Assembly (NCBI GenBank): GCA_900542185.1
Contig: UQMZ01000038.1
Span: 1-36,469, forward strand
Reading direction: 5' to 3'
Source of the DNA: an uncultured Bacteroidales bacterium
GTDB taxonomy: Bacteria; Bacteroidota; Bacteroidia; Bacteroidales; Muribaculaceae
DNA: 36,469 nt
Below the pieces are notes generated by a model. It saw only the letters and a list, made by a program, of their open reading frames with translations, was not told the DNA's origin and did not search any database. Of this stretch, positions 15,230 through 23,406 are shown one piece after another. The translations under genes were made by a program, and so were the position numbers. Each line of letters begins with the position of its first letter. The stretch's first letter is position 1.

Positions 15230-16567
15230 GTGAAAGCTGCAGAATTAATGGAGGAGCTGCGCCAGCGGTTCCCGAACGAGCCTGAGTATCTCCAGGCCGT
15301 AGAGGAAGTGGTGACATCCATCGAGGACGTCTACAACGAGTATCCCGAATTCGAACGTTACAATCTGATTGAGCGTCTCTGCATACCCGACCGCGTCATT
15401 TCGTTCCGCGTGTCATGGGTGGACGACCAGGGCCGCGTGCGCAACAACATGGGTTACCGCATCCAGCACAACAACGCCATCGGCCCCTACAAGGGCGGCA
15501 TCCGTTTCCACGCTTCGGTCAACCTCTCCATCCTTAAGTTCCTGGCTTTCGAACAGACATTCAAGAACTCGCTGACCACCCTGATGATGGGCGGCGCCAA
15601 GGGCGGCTCCGACTTCTCGCCGCGCGGCAAGAGCGACATGGAGGTGATGCGTTTCTGCCAGGCGTTCGTCAACGAGCTGTGGCGCAACATCGGCGCGGAC
15701 ATGGACGTTCCGGCCGGCGACATCGGCGTAGGTGGCCGCGAAGTGGGCTATATGTTCGGCTGGTATAAGAAAATGACCCGCGAGTTCACGGGCAGCTTCA
15801 CAGGCAAGGGACTGGACTTCGGCGGTTCGCTGATGCGCCCCGAGGCTACCGGCTACGGCAACGTCTACTTCCTGCTGAATATGCTCGGTACAAAGAACAT
15901 CGAGCTGGCAGGCAAGCGTGTGGCCATATCCGGCGCCGGTAACGTCGCGCTCTACACTTGCGAGAAACTGCTGGCTCTCGGCGCGGTACCCGTGTCAATG
16001 TCCGATTCCGACGGCACGCTATATGTGCCCGACGGCATCACGCCCGAACAGTTCCAGAAGATATTCGACCTGAAGATGATGTATCGCGGCCGTCTCAGCG
16101 AGCTGGCTCAGGAACCGGGCTGCGAGTATTATCCCGGCGAGCGTCCCTGGAAAATCGCCAAATGCGACATCGCCATGCCGTCTGCGACTCAGAACGAAAT
16201 TGACGGCGACGATGCACGTGCGTTATTGAAGCAGGGTTGCATCGCCGTGAGCGAGGGCGCCAACATGCCTTCCACTGCCGAGGCCGTTCACGAGTTTATC
16301 GACGCTAAGATACTTTATGCTCCCGGCAAGGCTGCAAACGCGGGAGGCGTATCGGTTTCCGGACTGGAAATGGCTCAGGACAGCCAGCGTCTCACCTGGA
16401 CCGCCGAGGAAGTGGACGAGAAACTGAAGCATATCATGGCTGACATCCACGCACAGTGCCTCAAATATGGCGTGCAGGAGGACGGTTACTGCAACTATGT
16501 GAAGGGTGCCAACACCGCCGGATTCATCAAGGTGGCAAAGGCCATGATGGCGCAGGGAATCGTGTGA
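15230..16567 (+). CDS. gdhA: Glutamate dehydrogenase
   Basis: Hexameric-type glutamate dehydrogenase: glutamate plus NAD(P)+ to 2-oxoglutarate, NH4+ and NAD(P)H. The chosen GTG at 15230 gives 445 residues beginning MKAAELMEELRQRFPNEPEYL, which matches the N-terminus and length of Bacteroides enzymes. The frame is open back to a TTG at 15197, only about 20 nt after the predicted start site, and an ATG at 15248 is also possible. Family motifs: PYKGGIRFH, the substrate-lysine segment MMGGAKGGSDFSPRGKS, DVPAGDIGVGGREVGYM, and the nucleotide-binding ISGAGNVALYTCEKL. The cofactor is probably NADP(H) by family resemblance, but this is not proven. It feeds or drains glutamate, the product of the hut operon nearby. 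Confidence 0.94.
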   Translation: MKAAELMEELRQRFPNEPEYLQAVEEVVTSIEDVYNEYPEFERYNLIERLCIPDRVISFRVSWVDDQGRVRNNMGYRIQHNNAIGPYKGGIRFHASVNLSILKFLAFEQTFKNSLTTLMMGGAKGGSDFSPRGKSDMEVMRFCQAFVNELWRNIGADMDVPAGDIGVGGREVGYMFGWYKKMTREFTGSFTGKGLDFGGSLMRPEATGYGNVYFLLNMLGTKNIELAGKRVAISGAGNVALYTCEKLLALGAVPVSMSDSDGTLYVPDGITPEQFQKIFDLKMMYRGRLSELAQEPGCEYYPGERPWKIAKCDIAMPSATQNEIDGDDARALLKQGCIAVSEGANMPSTAEAVHEFIDAKILYAPGKAANAGGVSVSGLEMAQDSQRLTWTAEEVDEKLKHIMADIHAQCLKYGVQEDGYCNYVKGANTAGFIKVAKAMMAQGIV

Positions 16568-17517
16568 GTCGCAACAGTCTTTTCCGGGAATTGATGCGCA
16601 GCCGCGTGCTGACGCTCGACGGTGCGTTGGGCGTGCAGCTTCAACGCTCGCTGGCCACGGCCGGCGGCAACGTCGATATGCTCAACATCACGCGCCCCGA
16701 GGTAGTGGCGGCCGTACACCGCTCCTACCTCGACGCCGGCGCCGACATAATCGAGACAAACACGTTCAACTCCAACGCCATTTCCCAGCGGGAATACGCA
16801 ATGGAGCATCGTGTGGAGGAACTGAACCGTCGCGGTGTGGAGATAGCCCGCGCCGAAGCACGACGCGCCGAGGAACAGGATCCGTCGCGGCCTCAATTCG
16901 TGGCCGGATCAATGGGACCGACGCCCGTAGCCGCCTCGCTCCCCGACGATGTCGACAACCCGGCTCACCGCGCCGTTGACTTCGACACATTGGCCGAGGG
17001 CGCCCGTCAGCAATCGGAGGCTCTGATACGTGCCGGCGTGGACCTGATAATTCTCGAGACATGCTTCGACGCCCTCAACATCAAGGCACAGCTGTTCGGC
17101 ATCCGTCAGTCTCTGAACGCACTCAATTCGGACCTGCCGCTGATTGTGTCAGTCACCCTTTCCGATGCTTCGGGTCGTCTGCTGTCAGGCCACACGCCTG
17201 AAGCCGTATTGGAAATCGTAAAGGAATTCCGTCCCGATGCCGTGGGGTTCAACTGCGGAACGGGTCCCGATTCATTGGCCCGTCACGTGCGCGAACTTGC
17301 CGACAAATCGCCTTTCCCCATCATATTCTACCCCAATGCAGGTCTCCCCGACCGCATGGGCAATTACAGCCTGACGCCGGAGCAGTTTGCTGACACTGTG
17401 CGTCAACTGCTTGATGACCGCTTACTGAATATTGTTGGCGGTTGCTGCGGCACAACCCCCAAGCACATCGCATACATTTCGGAACTCGCGCGCGACGCCA
17501 CTCCACGCGAGTTCTGA
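16564..17517 (+). CDS. Stand-alone homocysteine S-methyltransferase domain protein
   Basis: 317 residues, corresponding only to the N-terminal homocysteine-binding module of cobalamin-dependent methionine synthase (or a BHMT/MmuM-type enzyme). The start is the GTG at 16564, whose TG begins the gdhA stop (GTGA overlap). Motifs: VLTLDGALGVQLQR (about 14-27), ETNTFNSNAISQ, GPTPVAAS, ETCFDALNIKAQ, and the zinc ligands in FNCGTGP (about 240-246) plus the GGCCGTTP pair near residue 296. No folate, cobalamin or reactivation domain follows. It either works with separate MetH domains encoded elsewhere or uses another methyl donor. It nearly abuts the convergent SGNH gene (6-bp gap). Confidence 0.87.
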   Translation: MSRNSLFRELMRSRVLTLDGALGVQLQRSLATAGGNVDMLNITRPEVVAAVHRSYLDAGADIIETNTFNSNAISQREYAMEHRVEELNRRGVEIARAEARRAEEQDPSRPQFVAGSMGPTPVAASLPDDVDNPAHRAVDFDTLAEGARQQSEALIRAGVDLIILETCFDALNIKAQLFGIRQSLNALNSDLPLIVSVTLSDASGRLLSGHTPEAVLEIVKEFRPDAVGFNCGTGPDSLARHVRELADKSPFPIIFYPNAGLPDRMGNYSLTPEQFADTVRQLLDDRLLNIVGGCCGTTPKHIAYISELARDATPREF

Positions 17518-17523
17518 AATATT

Positions 17524-18216
17524 TTACTTGCAGATAGCTTCCTTAAGCTGATCGGCAATCTGGCGCATCCCTTTGACGGAAGGGTGGCCGTTTATCTTGT
17601 CTATATCCTTCAGCCGGATGGTAGGCACGCCATATTTCTTGCAGGCTGTCTCAACCGACTCCACAATCTCGGGGCGCAACTCGCTGTTAATGATGTAGTA
17701 GATATCCACGTTTGGATAACGCACGGTCACATCCTTCATCAGCCGGGCGATTGCGGGACGGAACGTATAAAGGTCCATGTCGGTCTGTCCTTCCCATTTG
17801 TACTCGCCCACCTCCACGTTGGCCCAGCTGTCGTTGGTGGCGCCGAATATCAGCAGTATGTCCGGGCTACCTAAGTTATTGACGCGGGTTATGAAGCTGC
17901 GGGGCTGGTAGTTGCTCTCGTTATACCCCTTGTACGATATAGTCGAGCCGGAATATGAATTGTTCTGCTCCAGGCGGAAACCGTTCTCCTTGATGAACTG
18001 CCACCACCATGTCTGGGTCACGTCGCGCACATCGGTACGGTCGCCGGACTCATTGGCAAAGTACCACATCTCGTTGGTGGCCGGCTTGATATAACCCTCG
18101 TAAGTGGAATAGCTGTCGCCCAGGATCGAAACCGACGGCTTATACTCCCACATCTTGGCCGCTCCCGCCGCCAGGCACACCAGCCCGGCCGCCGCCATTG
18201 TCATTATTCTTCGCAT
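17524..18216 (-). CDS. Secreted SGNH/GDSL-family hydrolase
   Basis: 230 residues with a signal peptide (MRRIMTMAAAGLVCLAAGAA). SGNH blocks: SILGDSYSTYEGY (nucleophile Ser near residue 35), NSYSGSTISY with the block II Gly, LLIFGATNDSW (block III), and DKINGHPSVKGM with the terminal His. It is distinct from the hydrolase at the start of the window. The substrate is unknown; acetyl or acyl esters on glycans are common for secreted relatives. The decamer repeat array starts about 24 bp upstream of its ATG, and no TAnnTTTG box is visible, so its promoter may lie in the array. Confidence 0.86.
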   Translation of the reverse strand: MRRIMTMAAAGLVCLAAGAAKMWEYKPSVSILGDSYSTYEGYIKPATNEMWYFANESGDRTDVRDVTQTWWWQFIKENGFRLEQNNSYSGSTISYKGYNESNYQPRSFITRVNNLGSPDILLIFGATNDSWANVEVGEYKWEGQTDMDLYTFRPAIARLMKDVTVRYPNVDIYYIINSELRPEIVESVETACKKYGVPTIRLKDIDKINGHPSVKGMRQIADQLKEAICK

Positions 18217-18230
18217 AGTATTTGAGTTTT

Positions 18231-18340
18231 AATTATTCCTGATTTATCCAGATTAATCCTGATTCATCCCGATTAATCCTGATTTATCTCGATTTATCTC
18301 GATTAATCGGGATTAATCGAGATTAAACTTGACTTATCGG
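18231..18340. repeat. Decamer repeat array 1 (GATTAATCnn units)
   Basis: Eleven consecutive 10-bp units with no gaps. The first (AATTATTCCT) is degenerate, and then units follow the pattern GAT(T/C)(T/A/C)ATCNN, for example GATTAATCCT, GATTTATCTC, GATTAATCGG. The core GATTAATC is a perfect palindrome. The last two units, GATTAAACTT and GACTTATCGG, form the final codons and stop of the zinc-finger gene on the minus strand. On the minus strand the array reads toward the SGNH gene and ends GGATAAATCAGGAATAATT. It is related to the array at 31205-31302. Confidence 0.9.
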
Positions 18341-19078
18341 GAGGATTCCGTTGCATCTGGGATAGTCGCTGCAACCCCAGAATTCACGCCCCTGCATCTG
18401 GCCCTTTCGCTGCATCCTCCTCAGCATCGGCTTCCCGCATTTCGGACAATTCGGCGTGTTGTCGGCCTGTGCCTGCAGTCTTCGCGCCTCAATCCGTTCC
18501 ACTGTCATATTTTCAGTAAAGCCGCCTGTCTGTCGGAAGGAGTCGAGTTGGCTCTGAATCTGAGACTGAAGCATCCTGTTTTCCCGCAGGCATAACACTA
18601 ATAACGCATTTGCGGCAATTACAGGATTATCGCTTTCAAGCCAACGGTCAAATTTACTTTTCTGCGCGAGGATATGCTTTGCCGCATCATGCAGATAACT
18701 GTCGGTATATTGCGGAGCGTCAAGCCTGATCTGCCAGATGGCTTCACGGTCATGGTTGCCTATGGACCAGACATCCGCCCTTTTTCGAAGAAGGAAATTG
18801 AATAAGTCGCCTTGCAGTTCATCAAAGCTGGCCCTTGCCACATCCAGCAACCGCATTTCAGTTTCGACAGATGTAGAATGCCTGGCCGAGCCTTCCGCGA
18901 TATTCGCCACGCCACATCTCGCCGCCATCACTATCTGATCATAGAGTCTGCGGCCCGGGTCAATGCGATGGTCGATAAACCGCTCGCAAAAATCCTGCGT
19001 CGCAAGTTGAAGCACATTGGCCAGAATCCATGAATTCAGCCAATGATATGATTGAGAAAACCGAATGTTAACGCCCAT
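18323..19078 (-). CDS. Four-helix-bundle protein with C-terminal C4 zinc finger
   Basis: 251 residues from the ATG at 19078; an upstream ATG at 19150 in the same frame would add 24 residues encoded by a duplicated leader and is less likely. The N-terminal part resembles the 23S rRNA-intervening-sequence/four-helix-bundle family (DQIVMAARCGVANIAEGSAR, then TEMRLLDVARASFDELQGD). The C-terminus is a topoisomerase-type C4 zinc finger: CPKCGKPM, then GREFWGCSDYPRCNG. This combination suggests nucleic-acid binding, but no function is established. Its last codons run into decamer array 1. The upstream region shows a 37-bp duplication and an ATPase remnant, so this locus has been rearranged. Confidence 0.78.
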   Translation of the reverse strand: MGVNIRFSQSYHWLNSWILANVLQLATQDFCERFIDHRIDPGRRLYDQIVMAARCGVANIAEGSARHSTSVETEMRLLDVARASFDELQGDLFNFLLRKRADVWSIGNHDREAIWQIRLDAPQYTDSYLHDAAKHILAQKSKFDRWLESDNPVIAANALLVLCLRENRMLQSQIQSQLDSFRQTGGFTENMTVERIEARRLQAQADNTPNCPKCGKPMLRRMQRKGQMQGREFWGCSDYPRCNGILPISQV

Positions 19079-19135
19079 GACTAAAGCTGCTGATTTATCA
19101 AATGTTAACGCCCATGACCAAAGGTACTGATTTAT
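19064..19135. repeat. 37-bp tandem duplication around the start codon
   Basis: Two 35-nt copies (19064-19098 and 19101-19135), period 37 bp, differ at three positions. On the minus strand each copy carries ATG-GGC-GTT-AAC-ATT. In the upstream copy this reads MGVNI followed at once by TGA; in the downstream copy it opens the four-helix/zinc-finger gene. Because 37 is not a multiple of three, the two copies are in different frames. Confidence 0.85.
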
Positions 19136-19146
19136 GGAATTGTCTA

Positions 19147-19301
19147 TCATCCTTCCGCTTCCACAATCCAGTCTGAGATGGAGCGGATGGCGTCGTCGAA
19201 GTTGGCACCGACCTTGATAATCCGACGGCCATCGGCACGGAACGGCAACAGATAGTCGCGGTCGCGAAGCTCTGCACGCCGATGGGATAAAGTTTTGCCA
19301 T
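19147..19301 (-). pseudogene. Remnant of an AAA-ATPase/PD-(D/E)XK family gene
   Basis: On the minus strand the ATG at 19301 begins MAKLYPIGVQSF, the stereotyped N-terminus of Bacteroidetes AAA-ATPase-like proteins (normally about 500-600 residues). After those 12 codons the frame shifts by two, and a second frame reads DRDYLLPFRADGRR, IIKVGANFDDAIRS and ISDWIVEAEG to a stop. That looks like the C-terminus of the same family. Everything between, including Walker A and the nuclease core, is missing. The simplest reading is one internal deletion that fused the two ends out of frame. The promoter is still intact, and the stop overlaps an ATG in the frame of the downstream gene. Confidence 0.72.
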
Positions 19302-19327
19302 TTCTCTCTGTTCTTGATATTCTACCG

Positions 19328-19359
19328 CTAAATTACTAAAAAAGATGGAGAATATCAAA
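19328..19359 (-). promoter_or_regulatory. Promoter of the ATPase remnant/zinc-finger gene
   Basis: Read on the minus strand: TTTG (plus 19356-19359), a 20-bp spacer, TAATTTAG (plus 19328-19335; one mismatch). It starts a transcript through the pseudogene and probably into the four-helix/zinc-finger gene. Confidence 0.6.
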
Positions 19360-19397
19360 ACGGACAATCATGGTTCAATTGGTAAGTGCATCCGGCC

Positions 19398-19429
19398 TTT
19401 GAATATTAGGTAAAAAAATGCTAACTTTG
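19398..19429 (+). promoter_or_regulatory. Promoter of the COG0523 GTPase gene
   Basis: TTTG (19398-19401), a 20-bp spacer, TAACTTTG (19422-19429): a perfect match. It shows that the open frame beginning at 19418 cannot be translated from there; the start is at 19472 or 19490. Confidence 0.82.
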
Positions 19430-19471
19430 CATTCATTATATGAGGGCCTACCCTATATTACACCCGAATCA

Positions 19472-20719
19472 ATGGACAATCAATCAAACATGACTCAGAT
19501 ACCTGTACTGCTCCTGACAGGATATCTGGGCAGCGGCAAGACCACGCTGCTCAACAATATACTGGCCAACCGCCAGGGCATTAAGTTCGCTGTCATAGTC
19601 AACGACATAGGCGAAGTCAACATCGACGCCGACCTCATTGCCAAAGGCGGTGTGGTCAATGCCGGCGACGATTCATTAGTGCCGCTGCAGAACGGTTGTA
19701 TCTGCTGTACGCTGAAGACCGACCTGGCCAAGCAGCTCTGCGACCTCGCCGAATCTGGAAAGTTCGATTACATAGTGATCGAAGCCAGCGGTATCTGCGA
19801 GCCGGAGCCGATAGCACAGACCATCTGTGCCCTGCCCCAGATGGGCAGCGAGTTCCAGGCTGGCAAGAACATCTATCTGGATTGCATCACGACTGTAGTC
19901 GATGCCCTCCGCCTCCGCGACGAGTTCGAGAGCGGCGACGCGCTGACCCGCGACAATATAGACGAGGAGGACATCGAGAACTTAGTGATCCAGCAGATCG
20001 AGTTCTGCGACATAATCCTGCTCAACAAGATATCCGAGATCAGCCGCAGCGACGCCGACAAGGTTCACGCCGTAATCAAGGCAATCCAGCCCACGGCCAA
20101 GATCATCGAATGCGACTTCTGTAACGTTCCTCTCGACGACCTGATCCACACGCACCTGTTCGATTTCGAGAAGGTAGCCACCTCGGCCACCTGGGTCAAG
20201 GAACTGGAAAATCAGGACAACAACGAGGAAGAACATGAGCATGAGCATGAGCATCACCATGAACATGAACATGAACATGAACATGGCCATCACCACCACC
20301 ATCATCACCATGACGACGAAGGAGAGGCCGAAGAATACGGCATCGGTACATTCGTGTATTTCGCCCGTAAGCCTTTCTCGCTGAATAAGTTCGACTATTT
20401 CTGCGCCAAATACTGGCCCGATTCGGTGATCCGCGCCAAGGGTGTATGCTATTTCGTGGAGAATCCCGACATGTCGTATCTATTCGAGCAGGCCGGACGC
20501 CAGAAACGCCTCACTCCTGCGGGCAAGTGGTACGCAACGGCACCGGAGGATGACCTGCGAATGCTGTTGGCCAACGAGCCGGGACTGATGCGCGACTGGG
20601 ATCCTGTATACGGCGACCGTATGGACAAGATAGTGTTCATAGGGCGCCACATGGACCGTGGTGCTATCACCGGCGCCCTCGACGCCATCCTCGACCCCGA
20701 CTGGAAACCGTCGAAATAA
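19472..20719 (+). CDS. COG0523 (CobW/ZNG1-like) metal-chaperone GTPase
   Basis: G3E-family P-loop GTPase of 415 residues, thought in this family to insert or deliver metal (often zinc) to target enzymes. P-loop GYLGSGKTT (near 17-25), the CxCC metal site in GCICCTL (near 76-82), ESGKFDYIVIEASGICEPEP, and base-recognition NKIS. A tract of 27 codons at 20231-20311 encodes 18 histidines, mostly as Glu-His and then poly-His, ahead of the CobW C-terminal domain (GIGTFVYFARKPFSLNKFDYF onward). The start ATG at 19472 lies about 40 nt after the predicted transcription start; an ATG at 19490 is the alternative. The porin gene follows after 17 bp, so the pair probably forms one operon that may be metal-related. 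Confidence 0.9.
   Translation: MDNQSNMTQIPVLLLTGYLGSGKTTLLNNILANRQGIKFAVIVNDIGEVNIDADLIAKGGVVNAGDDSLVPLQNGCICCTLKTDLAKQLCDLAESGKFDYIVIEASGICEPEPIAQTICALPQMGSEFQAGKNIYLDCITTVVDALRLRDEFESGDALTRDNIDEEDIENLVIQQIEFCDIILLNKISEISRSDADKVHAVIKAIQPTAKIIECDFCNVPLDDLIHTHLFDFEKVATSATWVKELENQDNNEEEHEHEHEHHHEHEHEHEHGHHHHHHHHDDEGEAEEYGIGTFVYFARKPFSLNKFDYFCAKYWPDSVIRAKGVCYFVENPDMSYLFEQAGRQKRLTPAGKWYATAPEDDLRMLLANEPGLMRDWDPVYGDRMDKIVFIGRHMDRGAITGALDAILDPDWKPSK
20231..20311 (+). repeat. In-frame hexamer tract encoding Glu-His repeats
   Basis: Tandem GA(A/G)CAT hexamers (four, an interrupting CACCAT, four more, then GGCCAT and seven His codons) inside the GTPase gene. All units are multiples of three, so slippage would change the number of His ligands without breaking the frame. 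Confidence 0.85.
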
Positions 20720-20736
20720 TCCTCTAACCCGAAATC

Positions 20737-21780
20737 ATGACGATAAAACATACCCGGAGGGTGCGCGGCCTCATACTGGCCGCGTTCCCCCTTTGCTTTG
20801 CATCGCCGGCGGCATCGGCCGACGATGTCCAGACCACTTCCGCTCCGACGGAACCGAAGTTCTCGTACATACCCACTTTCCACGGAGCCATACGCCCCCG
20901 CTGGGAGATCGACACCAAAACAGGCGACCAGCGGTTTCAGGTGCGCAACGCACGTTTCTCCATCGAAGGCAAGGTCATGCCTCAGATCGGTTACTTCGTG
21001 CAGCTTGACCTCTGCGACCAGGGAAAGATCAAGATTCTGGACGCTTACGGCAAGTTCGATCTTGTGAAGGGTCTGACGCTGCAGGCCGGTCAGTTCCGTA
21101 TGCCGTTCGGCGTCGAACCCTTCCGCGCGCCGGCCAACTATTATTTCGCCAACCGCTCGTTCATGGCCAAGCAGGTGATGAACTACCGTGCCGTCGGCGC
21201 CAAACTGTCGTACACGCTGCCCAAGACGCCGCTAACACTCGAGGCTGGAGCGTTCAACCCAGCCAACATGGCCGACCACAACGTGTGGAGCAAGACTGTG
21301 GCATGGTCAGCCAAGGCACTCTACAAACTTCCCGCCGGGTTCAGCCTCAGCGCCGGATATGCCTCCATCAAGCCCGGCGAACGACGCGCCAACCTGATTG
21401 ACGGATTTGCCGGCTGGGAAAACAAGAACTGGCTGGTATGCGCCGAATACATGTACGAGAAATACTGCAACGCGAAGCATAAGGACGCGCACAGCTATCT
21501 CGCATTCGTCGACTGGCATATACCCGTGAAGTGGTGGCTGTTCAACCGCTGGAGCGTTCAGGCCCGTTATGACGGCATGACCGACCATTACTCGCTGGCG
21601 CAGACAGGCGACGACACGTTTGACGCCGCGCGTCAGCGTGTCACCATCGGCTCGACCCTTACCTATACATTCAAGGCCGTACACGCCGACTTGCGCCTGA
21701 ACTACGAAGCATACACGCAATGGAAGGGCGAAGGCAAGTCTCCCGACCGATTCGTGGCCGAAATCGTAGTCAGATTCTGA
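20737..21780 (+). CDS. Outer-membrane porin, phosphate-selective O/P family
   Basis: 347 residues with a signal peptide (cleavage near ASA-DDV). Alternating amphipathic strands and the final aromatic residue (FVAEIVVRF) mark an outer-membrane beta-barrel. Conserved elements of the OprO/OprP-like group include HGAIRPRWEIDTKTGDQRFQ, RNARFSIEGKVMPQIGYFVQ, LQAGQFRMPFGVEPF and NYRAVGAKLSYTL. The protein is slightly short for the family. It is the second gene after the metal-chaperone GTPase (17-bp gap) and ends in a strong terminator. Phosphate selectivity should not be assumed for Bacteroidetes members; a metal or anion role suggested by the neighbour is only inference. Confidence 0.87.
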   Translation: MTIKHTRRVRGLILAAFPLCFASPAASADDVQTTSAPTEPKFSYIPTFHGAIRPRWEIDTKTGDQRFQVRNARFSIEGKVMPQIGYFVQLDLCDQGKIKILDAYGKFDLVKGLTLQAGQFRMPFGVEPFRAPANYYFANRSFMAKQVMNYRAVGAKLSYTLPKTPLTLEAGAFNPANMADHNVWSKTVAWSAKALYKLPAGFSLSAGYASIKPGERRANLIDGFAGWENKNWLVCAEYMYEKYCNAKHKDAHSYLAFVDWHIPVKWWLFNRWSVQARYDGMTDHYSLAQTGDDTFDAARQRVTIGSTLTYTFKAVHADLRLNYEAYTQWKGEGKSPDRFVAEIVVRF

Positions 21781-21797
21781 CACCAGACTACAATACC

Positions 21798-21834
21798 AAA
21801 GACCGCCAACCCTTCGGGGCCGGCGGTCTTTTTT
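21798..21834 (+). terminator. Rho-independent terminator with UUCG tetraloop
   Basis: Stem AAAGACCGCC (21798-21807) with GGCGGTCTTT (21822-21831), inner CCC-TTCG-GGG, then a T-run. It lies between the convergent porin and hutH genes and may serve both strands. Confidence 0.92.
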
Positions 21835-21883
21835 ATGTTCTCAGTTGATTTCGGTCTGTCTGAACCTCATCACTTGTCACTTG

Positions 21884-23401
21884 TCACTCCTTGACTTCTT
21901 CCAGATTAACCTCGAATCCGTCGAGGAAGTCCATGGTGCGGCGGATATAGTCGTTCATCACCACATCCTCCTGCACGAAGGGCACTACCTTGCGGTACTC
22001 CTCCATCACATGCTCGATGTAAGGCGACGACTTCAGCGGACGGCGGAACTCGATGCCTTGCGCGGCGTTCATCAGCTCGATGGCGGCGATGTACTTCAGG
22101 TTGTCGATAATCTTGTGCAGCTTTGTGGCGGCGTTGGCACCCATCGACACGAGGTCCTCCTGGCCGTTGCTGCTCACTATCGAGTCGCACGACGCGGGCC
22201 ATGCGTACATCTTGTTCTGGCTCACCATCGACGCTGCGGCATACTGCGGAATCATGAAGCCGGAGTTCAGTCCCGGATGGGCCACAAGGAACTCGGGAAG
22301 GCCGCGCTGGCCGTCAATCAGCTGCGCCACGCGACGCTCCGATATATTGCCGAGTTCGTGCAGTGCCACGCCCATGTAGTCGAATGCCAAAGCCAACGGC
22401 TCGCCGTGGAAGTTGCCGCCCGACACCACCATGTCCTCGTCGGGATATACGGTAGGATTGTCGGTTACGGAATTGATCTCGATATGCAGCACGTCCGTCA
22501 CGTGAAGCATGGCGTCTTTGATTGCGCCGTGCACCTGCGGGATGCAGCGGAACGAATATGGATCCTGCACATGCTCCTTGTGTCGGGCTATTATCTCGCT
22601 CCCCTTCAGCAGCGCGCGATAAACACGGCCCGTCTCTATCTGTCCGGGATGCGGGCGCACCTGCTGTATGCAGTCTAAGAACGGCTCGATGCGGCCGTCG
22701 AAGGCCTCAAGCGACATGGCACCGAACAGGTCGAAACAGTTCACTATATGCCAGCCGTCTATCAGCGCCTTGATGCCGTTTGCGCTCATGAACTGCGTGC
22801 CGTTCAGCAGCGCAAGGCCCTCCTTGCTTTGCAACTTGATCGGTTCCCAGCCATATTTCTCCAGTGCCTTGCGGGCCGGCACCTGCTCGCCGTCCATCCA
22901 CACGTCCCCCTCGCCTATCAGCGGCAGGAACAGGTTGGCCAACGGAGCCAAGTCGCCGCTGGCACCGAGCGAGCCTCGGTCGCGCACCACGGGCAGCACG
23001 TTGTTGTTGTACATGTCGATGATGCGCTCCACGGTGCACACCTGCACGCCGCTGAAGCCCATCGACAGGGCATGCGCCTTGAGCAGCAGCATCAGTTTCA
23101 CTATCTCGGTGCTTACAGGCGTACCCACACTGCAGCTGTGGCTCTTTACAAGATTCTCCTGCAAGGTCGACAGCTCATCGCGGCTGATGTGCTTGCTGCA
23201 TAGCGAACCGAAACCGGTGGTCACGCCGTAAATCGGCTCGGTGTCATGGTCCGTCTTGTGGTCCAGATATGAGCGGCAATGCTCTATCCGCTTGCGGGCG
23301 GCTTCCGAAAGGCGCAGCTCCTTGCCTTCCTTAAGTATTCTCTCTATTTCGTCATAGGTCAGCTCGCCGCTGCCCACTTCATATATCTTATGTTCTGACA
23401 T
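21884..23401 (-). CDS. hutH: Histidine ammonia-lyase
   Basis: Removes ammonia from L-histidine to give trans-urocanate, the first step of histidine degradation. 505 residues from the ATG at 23401 (MSEHKIYEVGSG). The MIO cofactor triad is Ala147-Ser148-Gly149 in GSLGASGDLAPLAN. Other signatures: IYGVTTGFGSL with the catalytic Tyr, LLNGTQFMSA, and SVTDNPTVYPDE. The open frame continues upstream through hutI but without family similarity. It is the last gene of the hut operon, 5 bp after the hutI stop. Confidence 0.96.
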   Translation of the reverse strand: MSEHKIYEVGSGELTYDEIERILKEGKELRLSEAARKRIEHCRSYLDHKTDHDTEPIYGVTTGFGSLCSKHISRDELSTLQENLVKSHSCSVGTPVSTEIVKLMLLLKAHALSMGFSGVQVCTVERIIDMYNNNVLPVVRDRGSLGASGDLAPLANLFLPLIGEGDVWMDGEQVPARKALEKYGWEPIKLQSKEGLALLNGTQFMSANGIKALIDGWHIVNCFDLFGAMSLEAFDGRIEPFLDCIQQVRPHPGQIETGRVYRALLKGSEIIARHKEHVQDPYSFRCIPQVHGAIKDAMLHVTDVLHIEINSVTDNPTVYPDEDMVVSGGNFHGEPLALAFDYMGVALHELGNISERRVAQLIDGQRGLPEFLVAHPGLNSGFMIPQYAAASMVSQNKMYAWPASCDSIVSSNGQEDLVSMGANAATKLHKIIDNLKYIAAIELMNAAQGIEFRRPLKSSPYIEHVMEEYRKVVPFVQEDVVMNDYIRRTMDFLDGFEVNLEEVKE

Positions 23402-23406
23402 GTCCT

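Noticed and set aside
18231..18340. CRISPR-like array
   Set aside because: Units are 10 bp with no spacers and no cas genes nearby; it is a tandem array, not a CRISPR.
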